The position numbers and the translations under genes are program-made. Below the pieces are notes generated by a model, which made no database searches, was not told the origin of the DNA, and saw only the letters and a program-made list of their open reading frames with translations. Shown one piece after another: positions 32,482 to 49,720 of a stretch of 64,000 nucleotides of DNA. This DNA comes from Maea johnstoni (lineage: Eukaryota; Annelida; Polychaeta; Spionida; Magelonidae), in NCBI GenBank assembly GCA_963942565.1, contig OZ012684.1, forward strand, positions 63,891,075 to 63,955,074. Reading direction: 5' to 3'. Position 1 is the stretch's first letter, and every line of letters starts with the position of its first letter.

Positions 32482-32911
32482 AAGCATGTCCTTACATCTC
32501 AAGCAAGAATGCACTGCTATGCATGAATAAACATTGTTTCTGGAGATTTTCACCTGCAGCCTTGCATTCTATTAGTACTTCAAGAATAAGGGGAATTGGA
32601 GTCCCCCTGGCTTCTCAGGAGAAGGTTCCCAACATTCGGCAAGCATGTCCTTATCTCTCCAGCAAGAATGCACTGCTATCCATGGATAAACTCTGTTTCT
32701 AATCATTTTCACCTGCAGCCTTGCTTTCCTTTAGTACTTCAGGAATAGGGGAACTGGAATTCCCCTATAGCTTCTAAGGAGAAGGTACCCAACATTCGGC
32801 AATCATGTCCTTATTTCTCCAGCAAGAATACACTGCTATCCATGAATAAACACTGTTTCTGGTGATTTTCACCTGCAGCCTTGCATTCCTTTAGTACTTC
32901 AGGGCATGTCC
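32482..32911 (+). repeat. Minisatellite, about 160-bp unit, 2.7 copies
   Basis: Units start AAGCATGTCCTTA at 32482 and 32641, and AATCATGTCCTTA at 32801; a fourth begins at 32902 and stops. Each contains TTTTCACCTGCAGCCTTGC and a small palindrome of the form AGGGGAAnTGGAnTTCCCCT. Units have diverged by several percent. Confidence 0.88.
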
Positions 32912-35355
32912 TTACCATATGTTTAAAACCACTAACGTTCAGCCAATTATTCACGCCGTCTCCTTCCCACCCACAAAACACTCATTTACAAACTTTCCAA
33001 AATTACGAGAGGAAATTATGACGTAGATGATTGGCTGAGTGCGAAGAGTTGAAGCATCAATTTAAACTTTCTCACAAGGGACTGGAATACATAAATCATC
33101 AGCTGCACTTAAACGTGCATCTTTTTTTCTTTTTTTTTTTTTGGAACGAGTATATATGTGTGTCTGTTATAAGGATCTCGAAACCAGCGGCCTGTTGCGG
33201 CAAATACGAGCATTTGCCTAATTCTTCTGGGAAGCAGACATTTGGCGTTAAATTAATGAAAAAAATGCCTATGAATCTGGCCTTTTATTCCTTCAATCGG
33301 AATAAAAATAGTGAAAAACAAAACAATTAGAAATTGAATTTGGTAACTTGACAGTTCTCGGAATAAACATTCTCTTTTTTCTCCGCGGGTTGTACAACAT
33401 TTAGCAAAAGTAAAGCTTTATTGATACATTATAGCTTAGATGACCAAACACAAGTGGATTCGAAACCAGCTGGTCAACCTGAACATGCTAGCCTCAACCA
33501 GTGTCAAATGATAGCCGCTAATAGGCCAAAATTGGTGCTCTGGGCACCCCCAGCTGGTGGTGGAGATAAGGTTTCTCAGTAATGTAATCGATGCGAGAGC
33601 CCTGATTGGTCCTTGTTCCCACGTGACCTCGCGCTGCTGCCTTATCTGGTACTCCTGGCATGAGTCCAGCACTGAACTATAGGGCATATAGTAATTGGTA
33701 TCAAGCTACATATCCATTCTTTTCTTCATCCAAGAGCATAGTTTTCAGTGAAAAATGTGTTCAGCATTTGCTTCTGACATTTCTGGGGAATCCAAGAATA
33801 TCTATCGGACATTTTTTCAAATGAGAAATGCATCCAGGGAAGGAAAGGGTTGTCTAGGGGTATTCAAATAGACATTTCCTTCAACTTGATTCCTAATTTT
33901 TCACAAAATCACGTGCATTGATGATTTTATCTGTATAAAGTGTGTAATGTGATAAAATGTAGTGTTAAATATTCGATGTGTGACATGATTACTGCGTATA
34001 AAATCACAGTTAAGTCATTGCATGCATCTTAGCATGCATGTACCCTAGATAGCGTATATTTTATAGTTTATAATACCTGGTACATTGAATATGTTATAAC
34101 AATTTAATTCATTTATTTCATTTAATTGGTGGGAGACGTAAGCAAAACAGCATTGCGTGCTATTTCACCATATGGCTTAACTTTAAAGATTGAAATGAAC
34201 TAAAACCCTGATAAACTGCCAGCGACGAGAAGGATTGCGCATGCCACGTCACCCAGTCTATCACCTTGAGACGTTTGATATACGTAGATAGGTGGCTAGT
34301 ATTGATATTTCTCTACGATATTCAGGTGCTAAAATATACAAATATCAGTGATTGTGTTAGCATGATTAATGATGTATATACACATACATACATCTGCCAA
34401 AACAGGTGTGTATCCGAGGAAATCTTTGGCGAAAGGCGGGGATTCAATCAAAACTGACATAAAGCTCTGTTTGATGACTATGTCTTCGTTGACCAATCAA
34501 AATATTGCTTTCTTTATTCAGATTTTAAATCAAGTTAGCATCTAGTTATTCAGATTTGGGACTATACTCGTGCTTAGTCCCATTTCAGTTTTGGGAAAAC
34601 CCCTATGGTTATAATACCGTTTTATATTTTGTATTTCATTTCCAATTCCTCCCATTTCGAAAAAGGAATTTCTTCAGAAGTATCTCAGGTGTCAAGAAGT
34701 GTGAATCGTCCACGTACGTTAGATTTAGGGAATAACCCGTTCGTAGAATGCTGCAGGTCGTACACACTTGAAGCACAGGCTGCTGCCACAGCTGGAGGAA
34801 CCAAATATGAAAACAATAAAAACGAATATTTATTACACATTCTCCTTAAGTGGTGTTATCTGTAGGATGGTATAGAACCACATAAAACAGCATAATATGG
34901 TCGGGGTATTGTTTCTACCCCCTATCCTATATATGTAAACATATAGCATTTGCTACTCTTATTAGACATCTTTTGCCTACTTGTGATTGAGATCTTGCGA
35001 CTTCACTATCTGCTAAACCGTGAAATAAATATTTTATTAAGAAACCGTGTTAGATGTATTCTCATTTTTAGGAATATATACATTTGCATTCGTAAAAACG
35101 TTTCCTTGCAAATAAAATAGATACGGAAGCTCTCTGCCTGGGTGTAACATTAGTAAACGTTGTGGTAATATATATGCCAATTGTAAAATCAGTACATAGT
35201 AAGAAAAGTCATATAAAGATGTTTAGATAACAAATTTTAGAGACTGAGGGCAATTGACGTTGCTTTTATAAGTTCGATTTAGTACCTCGCTGTCTTAAAC
35301 ACTGTCCATAGCAACTCATTTGCAAACATTTTAATTTTAACTTCGCAAAATGCTG
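32912..35355. other. Intergenic, no recognised gene
   Basis: A minus-strand frame at 33436-33687 is followed by AATAAA (near 33418) but resembles no family I know. A CACGTG and an inverted CCAAT lie near 33600-33625. The remainder is AT-rich and shows nothing. Confidence 0.5.
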
Positions 35356-35715
35356 TTTTTTTTATTTGCTCCTCTAACAAAAACAAACATAAAACATGAA
35401 ACATTTTTATATATTACGTATTTTCACATCAAGAAATTCAACGAATATTTCACAAAATGCATATCATAGGAAATGGGACGAGTTTTTTAACTCCTCATAT
35501 ACATCCACCCATAATGGCATAAAACTCTCTTCATTATTTTCCATCTCTGCTTTGTATTCTTCCAAACACTGCTGACGGCACAATACTCTTTTGACAGCAT
35601 TAATGTTAAATGGTCTCTCCCTTACTCTATTATTGTAAATTACCTTTTTTGTTGCTAAAATCGCTTTCCCTACAATGATTTTCTTTTCGTAGCCTCCAAA
35701 TTCTTCTTTTTGATA
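35356..35715 (-). mobile_element. LINE 3' end (Tx1/L1-like C-terminus)
   Basis: The minus-strand frame reads [20 protein letters not shown], then RERPFNINAVKRVL and EEYKAEMENNEESFMPLWVD, ending at a TGA at 35464-35466. This is the short C-terminal module of L1/Tx1-clade reverse transcriptase proteins. AATAAA and an A-run follow near 35356-35365. The copy is 5'-truncated close to the adjoining (TA)n array. Confidence 0.68.
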
Positions 35716-35742
35716 TCAGAATTTTTTACATTGCTATCAGTT

Positions 35743-35858
<116 letters not shown>

Positions 35859-37441
35859 AAACATTTTAATAGCATGTACACAATGGAAGGCGATGAAATC
35901 TGTCCATCAAACCTGGTCTCCACAAACTCATAATCCATGGTCATTTTCCTTATCAGATGTGTATGTATGGTAGATGATTAGTGTACCTGGTCCCTGCCAG
36001 TGACAGGTGGCATGTGTCTGTCTGGGGGACGACAGTCGGCGGGTGAACACCAGGTGTGTCTGCGTGGTTTACCTGTGCAATAACAATGACCATTCTCCAG
36101 TCTCCACACAGCCAGGCTCGCCTCCAACAGGGAGTAGTGTCCTAGGCCAAGGGTTGGATATATCATTACTGGTAGTCCTATCTTTTATTGGCTGGTTTCA
36201 TGTTTTATATTCTTTATCAATATGCATTGAGTATTTCTATTCAATGTTGTACGTTTCCTGTCTTTTATTGGATGGTTCTACATGTTTTATATCTTTTCTA
36301 TATACGTCAGACATGTCTATCCTAGTATTGTTTGAGTGAATCATTTATTTGGTACATTATTTCATGTTTTTTTATTACTTTCATTTTCATTTATGAGGCT
36401 CTTCTAACGTTAGTTGGGTATTCCTATCATTTATTGTGTACTTATTTATTAGGGTCTTTATTTATTTGTGTTTTATATACTTTTAAGAACCTTTTTTCTA
36501 ATTTGTACTAGAGTTTCCGTTATGCCTCACCATTTGCGTTGTTTCTATGACCCTTTTGTGGGTGTTTCATATCCATTGGTCGCCTCTGTGATTTATTGAC
36601 TGTTTTATCATTTTTACCATCAATGAGGATTTGCATTTTTCACTTTTGAACGAAAAATACAATCAAGAACATATAACTTATAGTGAATTGCTGTGGTAAT
36701 ATTAGTTCAATGAGAATGCCTTTACTTTCGCTTTTACGTCCTTACATCGTCTATATGCCGTATGTGGAGAATGCAACCGCTATTGCCAGAAGCTTTAGCA
36801 ATGTATATATACAATGCACTATACAATGTGCATGACTTAGCAGAAATTCCCTGAAATACTTGCAATGATTAAATCAAAATACATTGTTTCTCTTATTTCA
36901 AGTGCTCCAACCCAGCTATCCAGCCATGTTAGTGTCATTTCCGGAAGTGCTAAACAACCTTGGTTTCCCTGTAGCATTTTCTGTAGAGAGAAGCATTTCT
37001 GTTTTGTCAGTTTAATTCTCACCCAAAGACTGACACAAATATAGCCCAAAGATCTAGACGAACGAAAACTCAATGTGAATTAAATTGAGCAAAACGTGGG
37101 TGTTTCCTAGCCTCCAGACTCTAAGACCAATCTCCCAAACACTTAAGTGACTTAATGGTAATAACCCTCTGCTAGCATTGCATGTTACAGTTCGTAAAGG
37201 AGACACCGGGCTGTCCTCGTCGGCAACACGACTCATAAATTAGATGATGTTAGTTATGAAAATTACAGTGAGTTTCGTTCTAGTTTGACAGTCAGATGAG
37301 GCCAAGTGTGACTGTCTGTCTCGAGCGCAAACATACACGTATTCTATCACCCTTTGGTACCTTCTGGGCATACCTGTGCACCGTGTACTGTACCTGTGGC
37401 ATCTAAATGTGGGTAAGGAAGGGTGAAGATCACGATTTACA

Positions 37442-37495
<54 letters not shown>

Positions 37496-39516
37496 CATAT
37501 ATATATTTTAATATTGGACTGTACATCTGTTTGTGGAAATAAAATCCTAGATTTATCTTGTTAGTCCTCCATTTTTATTAAGTTATTGGTCACCAAGAAA
37601 AATTATAAACAAGCCGTCTATTTTCTGAAAACACGGTAGTTGGACTTACAATAATGTCTCTACGTTTCGAGAAGTTGTCGTCAAATAAATTATACCCCTG
37701 GAAAATGTTTATTTACTAGGTTTAAGCAACACAAAAAGCATGAGGCTGTTGTACGAAGTAGCAAATATAACAAGGTCGATAATCCATATCAAAGTAAAAG
37801 TATAGGGGTTCTTCCGTTTCTCCCCACGGCAATACAGGCACCAACACCTTGGTCAACTCGTTGGGGACAGCTATGCTATTGATATCCTATTATAGTAAGG
37901 GTAAGTTTGGATTAAGAAAACTACGAATATCTGTCAGGTTGATTTGGATGATGGCTCACCCTGAAAGAGGGTATGTGTTCTAAGGGTGTTGGGTATGATC
38001 TCGAGCGTCACACCCTTTCACACAGTGTGGTCGTGCTGTGTTTAACCCATTTATTGATGTAGCGCCCAAACATGCTTTGCATGATATATTTTCTGAATAG
38101 AACATATTGGGAAAAAAATATTTCCAGGAGAAATGTTGATAAAAACATTTTCTACAATTCTCCTCCAAATATTCTTTGCAATTATGCTCGAATCAAAAGT
38201 TATTGTTAAAAGTACCATAGTTACAGATGGACTTTGTAAAGGTATCCATGCATGAATTGGTTAGAAGCCGGCCGTGCAGCATCCTTACCGTGACCGCCCC
38301 AGCGCAGACACGGCTACTGCCTAGAACAGCCAAACTCACCCACAAAATTGGCTCAATTAGCCACCATTAGCGTAGTTTGAGAACAATGCTTTATGTCTCC
38401 ATACGCCACCATTATACAATACACCACTCCACTTGACTACGCTGTAAACCGAACTCGGTTATTTTCAACACTCCGATGATAGGAGCAAGACCGTTTTTCT
38501 GCTTGAACATCCTGAACATGACGCTGGCTATCATATTCGTCTGCAACAGAAGGGGGTGTGAAATTAGCACGTATAAAAAGGTCTGGCGCGAGAAAGAACC
38601 CTAATTAGGCAGGGTATCGCTTACCTGTATTGGCTATTGGATACACTGGATGCAGTACTCCCTTGCCTACGGCTCAGGTAAGAATCACTAACTGATGGGG
38701 GCTCTAATGGAACACGTTTTAGTTGTTTAAATATTGCATTCTTGATGTAGGTTTGGGGTTTATTGATTACAATGCTAATAGCCATTCTAGAAAAACGCTG
38801 TCTTTTCGAAAAGTAGGTATACATATGAGCTCAGCTATTGGTTACCAAAGTTCAACCAATGGTTAAAAAGGTTCTATTTATTGCATGGTGGTGTAATTTC
38901 CGATTTCACCGTGAATGGTATTACAGGGAATTGCGTTGATTAATGGGTGTATTGCTGCAGCTATATTTTTCTTACTCTATTGAGTCAGGATATCCGGTCA
39001 ATGACATGTATACGCTAATTACACATGCTTTTCCAATTGCATTAACTATGGCACATTTTGGAGGTAAGTACATAAATGTGCAGATATGTTTTCAAATTGA
39101 TAAGCGATGTTTGTCTGTCATGTGGTTTTATTTGAATATGTATCAATGGATTCGTTTCTAGATCGAGTCACTTTTTTAAGTGTGACCATGGTAAAATGGA
39201 GTTATGTCACCAGTATTGAAATTGATCTTTTGATAGGGATTCCATATTTGTTTGTCTTCAACACGAAGGTTGTTTAGCCTTTAAACTGGAATATCCAAAG
39301 AGAGCGTTCAAACTTTTCTTTTTCGACATTTGAAAAGTTTTGATAGTATAAACTCCGTTGTAAGTCGATAATAAACGTAGTCTAACCTGCAGTAGACTGT
39401 TATTTTAAACTGTGGTTGATTATAACACTGTTATGTATGTGGAGCTATTGGCACATCATGCCGATTGCATTTCTACAAGATATTCTCGGTACCTAACTAA
39501 CGAACTCTGTCTGCAG
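35859..39516. other. Intergenic, mostly unique sequence
   Basis: No gene recognised. A (CT)n tract is listed separately. At about 38040-38210 a stretch resembles dispersed family C on the minus strand. The block near 38280-38330 is relatively GC-rich without a visible exon. Confidence 0.5.
37445..37493 (+). repeat. (CT)n microsatellite
   Basis: About 24 uninterrupted CT units followed by a short TATATATA. Confidence 0.95.
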
Positions 39517-39650
<134 letters not shown>

Positions 39651-40381
39651 AAAGTATAGGTGGGTAAATAGACAATATACTATGTCTTTGCCTTTAATAG
39701 TCGATACTTAGCATCTCAATCTAAAATGTACTTTAACGAGTTGATTGCTTGTAAAGAGCTCCCATACGAATTCTATTCCATTGTTTCTATTATGACAGTT
39801 GTAAAAATAAGTAAAACATACATGAGATTTCTCAAGAAATAATTTAAATAAAATGATAGAGGGTGGTATCATGGTAAATTCAGATCGTTGAGAAGTATAC
39901 CTCACCTTCAAAATATTATACAGTATTTCACGGCAAGTATTTGAGTAGAGCGCTCTAGACGTATAGAGGGGGTAAAGCATTCACTTTAGGATGATATTAC
40001 ACTGAGGTGTTTATGTAGTTCATCGTGTAAGGATAGCTTCATTTTGCTGAGAGAGCAGTGAAGACTGCGAGTTTGGCATAGTGACATAACGTACCTATAT
40101 ATATACATATGCTGTGACCTCACCTGTAACTGGGGGCGCGGAGGGGGAGGACTTCAATAGGAAACGTTTGTTTTATTGCTGATAAATGGGTGGTGATGAT
40201 GGGGTCGATAGGGATCTGTTTGTGTTGCCCGCGGCGGCCAGAGTGGGGTAGCCAGCCATGGCAAGTTAGGACCCTTCTTCTCATACTCAGCAACAGATGT
40301 AGGATATCCACAACAAACATATCCCATACTATTTCAGTGCCCAGGACAAAGATAAAAAGTCACCACTATCTTCCGCCCTTG

Positions 40382-40509
<128 letters not shown>

Positions 40510-42185
40510 TGTCTGTGTGTGTGAATAATCTACACTGTATATGTTACAAGTCTGATGTGTCGAGTGACATTCGAACTAGAAATGTCTATTACATATACCC
40601 AATGTCTTGCACAAATAAGATGCATGCTCCAATCGCACATAAATCGATCAAGTTTGATAGATTGTGCATTCTGCTGTTGGCAGCAAATTTATCTCCAAGG
40701 TTGTCCTCCGCGACTCTTTTAAGCTGGACAAACATTTCTTGTCGAAGGCCGCTGCTTGTGGGAGGTTTTTTGTATTGACCAGGGGCAGGGAAACATCCCC
40801 CTATTTGATAAGCACACAGAGAGTCGCCTGAGTCCCAGTGCCCTCCTCCATATCGTATTTACTTCAGACTCTTATTGAAACAGCGAGCAATCTGACAGTG
40901 TCCAAATATGGATATCAAATAATTAAGTAATGACAGAGACTCTTGTGCCACAGCTGTGATGAAAAAGAACTAACTTCATCTCTGTCATGAGATATCAGTT
41001 TGATTCCTTAAAACACCCTAGACATTATGTAATTCACGCTCTCGCACCATCGATAGCTTCACGAATATCGGAAGGTATTACAGAATACTGCTCAGGGGAG
41101 GGGCTTCAGTTCTGTAAGAAGGGTAGGTCCGTTTTAACAGAGAGGTAAATCTTGATCTAACCTATGGGTTTCAGTAAAGAGGGTGATGAATCCAAGCAAG
41201 AAAATCAAATTACAGGATTGTGAATGGGGACTTCGTCGAACCCTTCGAACCCCATCTGTATCCGCAACTGTATCTAGTAATGCATGTGTCCTTTTGATAT
41301 TTCTACCATTTATACGTTGGTCTATACACATAAGATCGGCACCTTTTCATCCTTCACTGAAAGAGTGAAATGTTGAATATCTATAATCGCCCACATAGGA
41401 GATTCAGAACAGTTACATCACATCGAAAATCGCCTTTGGAAGCGAATGACCGACAACTCGTGACGTTGGGAAAGAAACGTTAACAATTCTGATTGATTGC
41501 ATGCTGTTAGTGCAATAATTGATCTCACCACGAATGTCGATCCAATGTTTTATTCATTTAAGATCTCACTATGTTGAGATCCGCTTCTGCTGCCGGCTTC
41601 ATTTTCCTATTTTTTAGATATTCCCAAAAGTTGGACTACCCTCTGGGCCTGTATGAATAGGGTAAAACTACGTCATTGTCAGATGTAGTTTTGATCCTAT
41701 ATATTATAAAGGGTAGCAGTGAACTGGTCTGCTGATTTATTCATCACAGGATTTATTAGGCATTTTTGCATTGTGTCTAAGTGGTATCTTGTATCATTTA
41801 TTTATCAGAATTCTCATTCAATTAGAGATAATGAAATGTCAGCATTATACTCAGATCCTGGTCGACCTGATACCTCATTTAACATGCGCTACATATACTG
41901 ATTTTATTGGTCTCCATTATGATAATTTATCAGGCTTATCTGACTTAAAGGTCTTAGGTTATCACCGAGAAGGACATCTAAATCAATCTGGCCCATCAAA
42001 AAACCTTAAACGTTTCTTCTTAAAGACTACGACCAATTTGAATCCAATAGCAAGGGTGTTACTAAAGACGACCTCGCGACTTCATGAATCAGTTGATACA
42101 TAGAAAAGAAGCCACTCTCTTGGAGGTGTTAGTTAACGTGAGTATCTCATTTTCCGATCTTCATATACTTTGGCATCAATAACGA
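40510..42185. other. Intergenic, no recognised content
   Basis: Unique-looking AT-rich sequence without family matches that I can name. Confidence 0.5.
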
Positions 42186-42270
42186 CAACAACAACAAAAA
42201 TAATAATGCTAATGATGATAATAATGATGATAGTGATAATAATGACTGATAATAATAATGATAATAATAA

Positions 42271-42301
<31 letters not shown>

Positions 42302-42414
42302 AATGATAATAATAATGATAATAATGATAACAAAAATAATAATAGAAATTATAACAACAACAGCAACAACAACAACAACAACAACAGTAACACCAACAAC
42401 AAAACACCAACAGC

Positions 42415-42472
<58 letters not shown>

Positions 42473-42488
42473 GCAGCAGCAGCAGCGA
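42186..42488 (+). repeat. Compound triplet repeat (AAT/GAT), (AAC), (CAG)
   Basis: Imperfect AAT/GAT units (to about 42350) grade into about forty AAC units and end in a short CAG run. Any long polyQ, polyN or polyL frame here is a by-product of the repeat. Confidence 0.93.
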
Positions 42489-44285
42489 CAACATCAACAA
42501 GTAAAGATAAAAAGAAACAAACTGTTTTGGTGTGGTACGTTTACTTCTGCATGTAATAGTTTAAAAAGTGTGTGGTACTAACTTTTTCTCAGGTAATTTC
42601 TGTGCGTTGAAACGCAAAGCTGATGGCTTTATTTTGGCATTTTATCATTCCTGCTTATAAATGTAATTAATTTCACGGAGGGGTGCTAGCATTTCAAATC
42701 TGGGTCCATTGGGAATCATGGGCCATAAAGAGTATAATTATCCCTGCAAATAGATAAAGACAGTTAGCATGCTGGGGCTCCTATATGCTTTCCCTGTTCA
42801 TACACCCATACTAACTCAATTAAAGGGTAAAAACGTATGAATCTTTCCTGCTGATGGGGGAATTATTGGGATAATTAGCAACGTTTCTAAAGTAGGTACA
42901 TCGTTAACCTGAGTCAGAGATGTGTACTTCTAGCTAGTCCATTTATTAACTGACAATGGAACCTCTCAAAGGTTATCTATCACATCTCGAATTAGATTTT
43001 ATTTTTCAGAAAGATATCAATCTGCGTGTCAGTGTTTAGCGTGAATGAGTTTGTGTAAACGGAGATGATAGGTAACCGGCTGAATGCAGAGTATGTTGAT
43101 AGTTATGTCACTATGGGAACCTGAGACTAGTAAGTGGTATGATACATATGTGGATATTTACAAAGACATTATAAGTAGGGACTACCTACTCACGTACCTT
43201 CTATAACGAGTTGGAGTCACGAAGGAAATAGATATGTATGTGGGCTAAAGAAAGGGGTCCTAGACTGGGTTATCTTGAAGTATTCGCCCATCTTATTAAT
43301 GGCGATATTCCCTCCTCTAGTCCTTAAAAGCCTATAGTCATGCTACGTATTCTGACAGACCTACACCTCCAGATACTGAATATTCTAAGGCTTTTAAACA
43401 TTTTTTGGGAAATCCGTCGTGAAAACTCGTTGACTTTAATCTTGCAATTCTACTCAGGGAACCTACATATCTAGTTCGAAACTGGTAACATTTATTTACG
43501 AAAACCACAAGCCCAGGGGATCCTTCAACTCACCAGCTACCACTTCCCCTGTACAATTTTATTATTTCGTATATGGTCAAGCTTTCTTGATCTTAAGAAC
43601 ATGGGGTCTAGTTTTCATGGTTTGTGGGTAATGGGACAGTGTTTTTATTGCTGGCTTTTCTGAAAATAACATGAAAAAATGAGAAAATGAGTCCGACACC
43701 GTAGGACTTCTTTTTCTTTCGTTACTTTTGGATTATTACGTTTCTGTATTGTATCCTTTAATGCTGGTTATTAATGTTCTTTCTGGATTGATGATATGGG
43801 CTTTGTATCGAATACGGTTCGGTATTCTTCCGAATACAGTCAGTAAACATACACCACAATACAATTGCCGGCTTTTGCTTAACCATAGCATGCATATGGT
43901 TAAAAGTAACTGCAACTCACTGAGAGCATATGAGGTCGGAGTATGTACCGATTCTACCCATACAAGTGGGTATCATTTGTCGCCATCAAACCACCGAAGA
44001 ATTTCGTCCGTCATCTTGAAAGCCAAGCAAACCTCTCTACATCCAACATAACTCACAAATCCTACTCAAAGTGTTGTCACACCGCAGAGAATGAAAGCAA
44101 TGATAGTATATACACAGGTGCAAAGATAAACAAAACTAGGCAGGCCAGTTCCTCAATTGCAACGCTTTATTCGGTAGCAACCACTACCAAATGGAAAACA
44201 ACCCAAACCAACTCCAGCCGTATGGAGGCTCTGTTACTTATTAACACTACCATCACTCGCTGCAAACTTCCAATACCTTCACTTT
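42489..44285. other. Intergenic, no recognised content
   Basis: No gene or repeat recognised; frames at 43728-44051 and 43943-44359 lack splice context, domain features or biased composition. Confidence 0.5.
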
Positions 44286-44360
44286 TAGATTACTACTACT
44301 GCTACTACTATGGAATACTACTATACCATCACCACCACTACTACTACTACTACTACTAGT

Positions 44361-44424
<64 letters not shown>

Positions 44425-44426
44425 TT

Positions 44427-44512
<86 letters not shown>
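44286..44512 (+). repeat. (CTA)n triplet array, about 225 bp
   Basis: Nearly pure CTA/TAC/ACT units, with a few TTC and AGT variants at 44358 and 44420. Confidence 0.95.
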
Positions 44513-44514
<2 letters not shown>

Positions 44515-44740
44515 GAATAGCGAAAGGTAAAGCCCTAAACCCCATGTGCAAAACACTAGATTCGTAGGTTCTACTTGGGGTCTGCGGGTTGAGGTGGCTA
44601 GCCCAGATATTAGGTAGTTATAAGCATATTTACCCTGTATGTATCTTGACCGTAATCATGCAGCAATTACGTGGATCATGCAGGTTGTCAGGTTTGTTCA
44701 TGCTTTTCTTACTTGGGTGCGCGAACATGAATAGTCTGAG

Positions 44741-47448
<2,708 letters not shown>

Positions 47449-47815
47449 ATGATAATAATGAATAATAACATAACTTTATTAAAAGTCTCACTCAGTATTG
47501 ACAAACATATTACAGACAAGTAAAACACATGCATGTTCAATACACTGACCACTCTAAATAGAGTTGTGAGAGACATTAAAACAAATCATTACTAGACGTC
47601 TTACAAAGATGTTAATTCATTATCATATTAATAAAATCATTTAAAAAAAATAAATAGGCCTGTGGTATCATCAATTCCCGTCTTCTAATCTCAAGGAGGA
47701 TTTTTTTTTTAAGTTTGCACATTGTTTGACATTTTTACAATCGCTTAGTATTATCTTGAACTTCTGATCCTCCGGTAATAAGAAGTGATCGTAATCAAAT
47801 GGTCTTACCTACATT
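47449..47815 (-). mobile_element. LINE 3' end (CR1/L2-like C-terminal tail)
   Basis: Minus-strand frame PFDYDHFLLPEDQKFKIILS followed by DCKNVKQCANLKKK resembles the last residues of CR1/L2-type LINE proteins. The frame shifts at a ten-A run. AATAAA on the minus strand near 47473 is followed within about 20 bp by TTATTCATTATTATC. Strongly 5'-truncated. Confidence 0.5.
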
Positions 47816-49054
47816 CAAGCTTTCCTCGCTATTCCACGTTTTAATTGAAATATATTGCATATTGCTTAAGCCCTGAAAGCGATAACTTCATAAAAAGAGA
47901 TGTGTTCTTCTTAAAAACGTGAACATTTTGCATACAGGCATACCTAAGGGAACTCCAAAAATTAAACTTCAAAATCTAAATTGCTTAAACGGGAGATAGC
48001 AAGAACATGGATGTCGATTAGTTTTACGAACTAGTCTTAGATTGGATTGAATTGTAGCGTTGCGACACTATCACTTTCAGAACGATGGCGCCAGGTAGTG
48101 CCATTGCAACTGTTCTTATTGAATTATTTCAAGGAATGAGGCTATTGATCAGGCGTGTGTTTAGATGACTAATTAGTTAGAATTGTCTAGCGTTTAGTTG
48201 GTTGATGTGTTTACCGTTGTCTCTACACGGGCCTTGGGTATGTGGGTGTATGGGTCAAAACGGCTCATGACAAATCGTCTTGGGCCGCTATTCAGAGGCG
48301 GAACATGGTTATCAGATAAAACTTAAATGACCAAAAATAATAGTGTGTGTTGATGGCTCTGAAGAAAAAAAAACTTCACGAATTGATAAAACAAACTTGC
48401 CTATTGAAGCATGTGTTACATCTGTCAGTCCAATCTGTCAGCACTTCATTCATATATTCAATTTAGTGTATTCATACCAATTATTATAAATGATTGAGTT
48501 ATAGTTATAGAAAAAAACGAAATGCTCAGTCATGTGCAAATCAAAACTCTGAATATTTGAATATTTATGTTTCATTCGCACGAATTTTATCACCTTTATT
48601 GACTATAGACTTGCCAACACATTGCAGCCAGTGTCGCGACGCACGGCTTAACTTTAAGTCTTGCTCTGCGTGTTTTTGACTTTAATCCTTACCTTCAATT
48701 CTGAGCTTTGTAAGTAAGTAAATATCCCGGTAAATATGTGGAGTAAGATGATAAAGACATTTGTCAGATATGTGGACTAGGGTACACACTGTGTATGCAT
48801 CAGTCCTCTACATGAGCCTTTATCATAGCATCCATCTAACCTAGTGTTACAATGCATTATTCATGAAACATCGAGCACATCAACCAACAGATGTTGAAAT
48901 AACTGTTCTCGAGAAGAAGCAGAGCACCCTTACGCCATTGTTTTAAACGATGTGATTTTCATATTCCAAATTTCATTTTGTATCATCACTATTATCATCA
49001 TCCTTCTTTTCTTAATTTTCTTCTTACATTATTATCATCATTATCATTAATAAA
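47816..49054. other. Intergenic, no recognised content
   Basis: AT-rich sequence; one GATGGCGCCAGGTAGTGCC word near 48084. No exon recognised. Confidence 0.5.
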
Positions 49055-49169
<115 letters not shown>

Positions 49170-49720
49170 ATACTCTTTAATTCACATCGGTAATCATTTT
49201 ACATAGTAAACTCGAGCCAACTACAAAATAACAATTGAAATATATAATGTGTAACAGCAATATAAATGATAAATAGAGCAAAAGCAGTGGAATTTTGCAA
49301 AAGGACTAGATCTGTGTTATCTACATGTCAAAGATTTCACTTGGGAAATAAGTTGGCACATATCAATTGACATTGAATAATATCTTCAAGCTTTCAAAAC
49401 ATGTGTTTATAAATTTGGAGTAAATATGCAGATAATCCTGCTAGTTGATTGGTATTACTTATAGCAGCAGCAGAGATAGAGAGCAGGTACAATATGTCCC
49501 AGACCAGGTTGAGATTAGGTTTTTGAACTATTTTAGTGATGTTGTTGTTAGGTAGTAAGTTCCATACTTTAGGTCCGGTATATCTAATTGATTGCTTTCC
49601 ATAGGAGATGGTGTTAAAAATGGCGGCATTATTAGACCATGGTCCCTTCTAAGATTATATTCAGATTCTCTCTCAGTGAAAAGAGAGCTGACATTGGGGA
49701 GCCCCTCTATGGACGACTCT
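49170..49720 (-). mobile_element. LINE 3' end (CR1/L2-like) with (CTA)n tail
   Basis: Minus-strand peptides SLFTERESEYNLRRDHGLI and, in a second frame, SYGKQSIRYTGPKVWNLLPN match the C-terminal signature of CR1/L2/Jockey-type LINE proteins (YGKxSIRYxGPxxWNxLP). The 3' end GTGAATTAAAGAGTAT passes into (CTA)n. At least one frameshift; 5'-truncated near 49720. Confidence 0.7.

Noticed and set aside
32482-32911. CRISPR-like array
   Set aside because: Units are contiguous 160-bp minisatellite copies without unique spacers, in eukaryotic DNA.
33436-33687. Minus-strand terminal exon with AATAAA just after the stop
   Set aside because: No family similarity and no convincing upstream exon; a chance frame cannot be excluded.
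42133-42581. PolyQ, polyN and polyL frames
   Set aside because: They follow from the compound triplet repeat in every frame and have no splice or domain context.
43728-44359. Two overlapping frames of over 100 codons
   Set aside because: No motif, no splice context, composition like neighbouring non-coding DNA.
44310-44567. PolyLeu / polySer frames
   Set aside because: By-products of the (CTA)n array.
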